A stretch of DNA of 7,754 nt from Planctomycetaceae bacterium (GTDB lineage Bacteria > Planctomycetota > Planctomycetia > Pirellulales > Pirellulaceae): assembly GCA_002685655.1 (NCBI GenBank), contig NYXM01000035.1, positions 1 to 7,754 on the forward strand, written 5' to 3'. Position 1 is the stretch's first letter, and each line of letters starts with the position of its first letter. Shown here piece after piece: positions 6,492-7,754 of this stretch. The translations under genes were made by a program, and so were the position numbers. The notes beneath the pieces are model-generated. The model did no database searches. It saw only the letters and a list, made by a program, of their open reading frames with translations, and was not told the origin of the DNA.

Positions 6492-7184
6492 CTAGCTCTT
6501 ACCTGGTCCCTTCGACGGTTGGAAGATTTCGTGCAAAGCTTGTTCGGCAGCACTCACCGTATCGTTCGTCTTGATCGGCAGTGGTGTTGGCAATTTGCCC
6601 ACGCTTCGTTTCGCTGGTCGCTTCTTGGCTGGCGGTTGCTCCGGCTCAACTTCTACTGCTTCGTCCGGTGGAATCTGATCCGCACGAAAGTAGCGAGCCG
6701 TGGGATCGGCGTATCGGGCTGCGCGAGCTACCTCGTCCTCTTCCTGCAGAAGGTCCGTGACCAGTGTATCGACGGTTTCTGATCCGACCACGGTCTCGAA
6801 AGAGTGTTGATCCGACACGTCCGGTGTCGTCGGAGCTGTCGTTTCCGGCGGTGGAGATTGGGGCGGGGAGACCGTGACCAGTAGCTTGAACTCGAGCCGT
6901 CCAATCCGTAGTTTGTCACCGTCGCCAATCAACTGAGTGCCGTCGACGGGCACATCGTTGATGAACGTTCCGGCCTTGCCGTCCAGGTCCCGGACCAGCA
7001 CGATGTCATTCTCGATCAGGATCAAGCAATGCCGATTGCTAATCGTTCGGCTCTTGCAGACCATGTGACACGATACGTCACTGCCGATGACGAATCGACT
7101 GAGTCGAATCTTGAATCGGTTGACACCTGCTTCATTCTTGCCTTGCTTCAGACGTCCTTGCAAAATCTCGAGGTGCACGTCCAT
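6492..7184 (-). CDS. FHA-domain protein, unknown partner (230 aa)
   Basis: Soluble protein with one N-terminal forkhead-associated domain, normally a phosphothreonine-peptide binding module. The domain spans about residues 8-103: FVIGSD (31-36), the core TISNRHC (47-53), VRDLDGKAGTFIN (64-76), and GDGDKLRIGRLEF (87-99). Ser49 and His52 of the core are present. The Arg that usually follows IG is Ser35, and the usual Asn of the NGT motif is Ala71, so phosphothreonine binding may be weak or altered. Beyond residue 104 the chain is low-complexity: a Pro/Thr-rich linker (105-122), an acidic stretch (about 146-152), a Pro/Glu/Lys region (about 172-200), and a short amphipathic-looking end. There is no membrane segment or signal peptide. 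The ATG has GGAG (7193-7196) eight bases upstream. The gene stands alone, convergent with the symporter. A role in Ser/Thr kinase signalling is the family expectation only; no kinase is in view. Confidence 0.85.
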   Translation of the reverse strand: MDVHLEILQGRLKQGKNEAGVNRFKIRLSRFVIGSDVSCHMVCKSRTISNRHCLILIENDIVLVRDLDGKAGTFINDVPVDGTQLIGDGDKLRIGRLEFKLLVTVSPPQSPPPETTAPTTPDVSDQHSFETVVGSETVDTLVTDLLQEEDEVARAARYADPTARYFRADQIPPDEAVEVEPEQPPAKKRPAKRSVGKLPTPLPIKTNDTVSAAEQALHEIFQPSKGPGKS

Positions 7185-7192
7185 TTACGTGG

Positions 7193-7196
7193 CTCC
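7193..7196 (-). promoter_or_regulatory. Ribosome binding site for the FHA gene
   Basis: Read on the minus strand, GGAG lies eight bases before the ATG at 7184-7182 and fixes this start. Confidence 0.6.
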
Positions 7197-7204
7197 GCGT
7201 TTCG

Positions 7205-7269
7205 TGCCAGCATTTGATGAAAGCCGATAGAGACCAAATAAACGTTGGGAAGGTATTGATCGGCTGGCA
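7205..7269 (-). repeat. Nested inverted repeats in the FHA gene leader
   Basis: AGCCGAT (7222-7228) is the inverse of ATCGGCT (7259-7265), and TGCCAG (7205-7210) is the inverse of CTGGCA (7264-7269). The two right arms are practically contiguous, so one RNA could form an 11-base-pair stem interrupted by a bulge on one side. It sits just upstream of the FHA ribosome site. Its regulatory role is speculative. Confidence 0.3.
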
Positions 7270-7311
7270 ATTCAACTCGAAGGGACGTTCCCCATATTGG
7301 GTTATCTGATA

Positions 7312-7340
7312 CACAATTTCTCACCAATTGTGAATCACAA
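7312..7340. promoter_or_regulatory. Overlapping palindromes, possible operator
   Basis: TTGTGA-A-TCACAA (7328-7340) is a perfect 13-base palindrome with a one-base centre. Its left half overlaps a second inverted repeat, CACAATT (7312-7318) with AATTGTG (7326-7332). The same half-site therefore appears three times in 29 bases, as expected for a dimeric regulator's binding site. The one-base spacing differs from the six-base spacing of CRP sites. The site is about 130-155 bases upstream of the FHA start. The regulator is unknown. Confidence 0.35.
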
Positions 7341-7745
7341 ATCCCGCAAGTTCCTGCGTCAGCATCTCAAGAGCAACACCGGATGCTACTCCCTGCTGGG
7401 GGGGGCGCGAGGGCATCTCTGGGTTGCGGGTACAGAATCAGGGGCTTTTACCGGCATTTGAGTGAACCAAACATCGTTGCGCCTGACTTCCTTGATGAAG
7501 GGTGGGGCCACTTTTCTCAAGAAAATGATCGGGCCCGTCGAACATGATCCCGAAATGTTCCGGCGGGCGCGGAACTCTGCTGGGCAAGAACAAGAAATAG
7601 CAAACATCGAAGCCTTCCGTGGATCGGTTTTCTTTGTGCGGAATCCAGCCGGTTGTCCGATTTGCAGCTCTCGATTACTCTGACGTCGCACTTTGGAATG
7701 CCCAAACGCGCACCATGCAACTGAACCACACGATCGAGGAATCGG

Positions 7746-7754
7746 ATGAGCGAC
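7746..7754 (+). CDS. Possible start of a gene cut by the window edge
   Basis: ATG AGC GAC at the very end is preceded by GAGGA (7736-7740) with a five-base spacer, a good start signal. Only three codons are visible, so no product can be named. An alternative start in another frame is the ATG at 7715, open for 13 codons to the edge (MQLNHTIEESDER) but with no ribosome site. Confidence 0.3.

Larger units (their letters stand above)
7185..7745. other. 561-base intergenic region with inverted repeats but no convincing gene
   Basis: This stretch lies between the start of the leftward FHA gene and a possible rightward gene at the window edge, so it probably holds promoters for both. The left third carries the inverted repeats listed separately (7205-7269 and 7312-7340). 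A run of eight G residues lies at 7398-7405. Overlapping open frames occur on both strands in 7386-7691, about 70-100 codons each, but none has a recognisable domain or a clear ribosome site. I find no tRNA, no IS-type terminal repeats and no good sigma-70 promoter. Confidence 0.6.

Noticed and set aside
6305..6574. 89-codon open frame on the plus strand after the symporter
   Set aside because: It overlaps the end of the FHA gene on the other strand, lacks a ribosome site and has Arg/Ser-rich composition typical of chance frames.
7328..7340. CRP/FNR-type binding site
   Set aside because: The half-sites TGTGA and TCACA match CRP, but they are separated by one base instead of six.
7462..7683. 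73-codon plus-strand frame starting with GTG, and the opposing 101-codon minus-strand frame at 7386-7691
   Set aside because: They overlap each other almost fully, neither has a domain or ribosome site, and base composition does not favour one strongly. The plus frame looks slightly more protein-like and contains one CPIC, so a decayed gene fragment remains possible; a homology search would settle it.

Overview
The window looks like chromosomal DNA from a planctomycete, probably Pirellulales/Rhodopirellula-like. This is inferred from moderately high G+C content, loosely packed genes, signal peptidase I proteins enlarged by inserted domains, and a lone FHA protein. No identity search was possible. 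I see no tRNA, rRNA, insertion sequence, CRISPR array or phage gene.

Layout: (1) 21-1301 (+) and 1521-3308 (+) encode two tandem, paralogous type I signal peptidases. Both keep the catalytic Ser and Lys. Both carry a four-cysteine zinc-ribbon-like insert just after the serine box and a large insert, including a LamG/concanavalin-like beta-sandwich, between the lysine box and the last conserved box. (2) 3369-4190 (+) encodes an ABC ATPase with LptB hallmarks, 60 bases after the second peptidase, so the two are probably co-transcribed. (3) After a 213-base gap holding a perfect 10-bp hairpin, 4404-6308 (+) encodes a sodium:solute symporter family permease with an unusually long hydrophilic loop. 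(4) 6492-7184 (-) is convergent and encodes an FHA-domain protein. (5) 7185-7745 has no convincing gene; it contains inverted repeats and a 13-base palindrome upstream of the FHA gene. A new gene may begin at the right edge.

The first three genes form a plausible cell-envelope group. The peptidases would release secreted proteins from the inner membrane, and the ATPase would power export of an envelope glycolipid. The symporter and FHA protein have no visible functional link to them. The most unusual feature is the shared domain architecture of the two signal peptidases. It points to a lineage-specific elaboration of protein export, which I infer rather than demonstrate.
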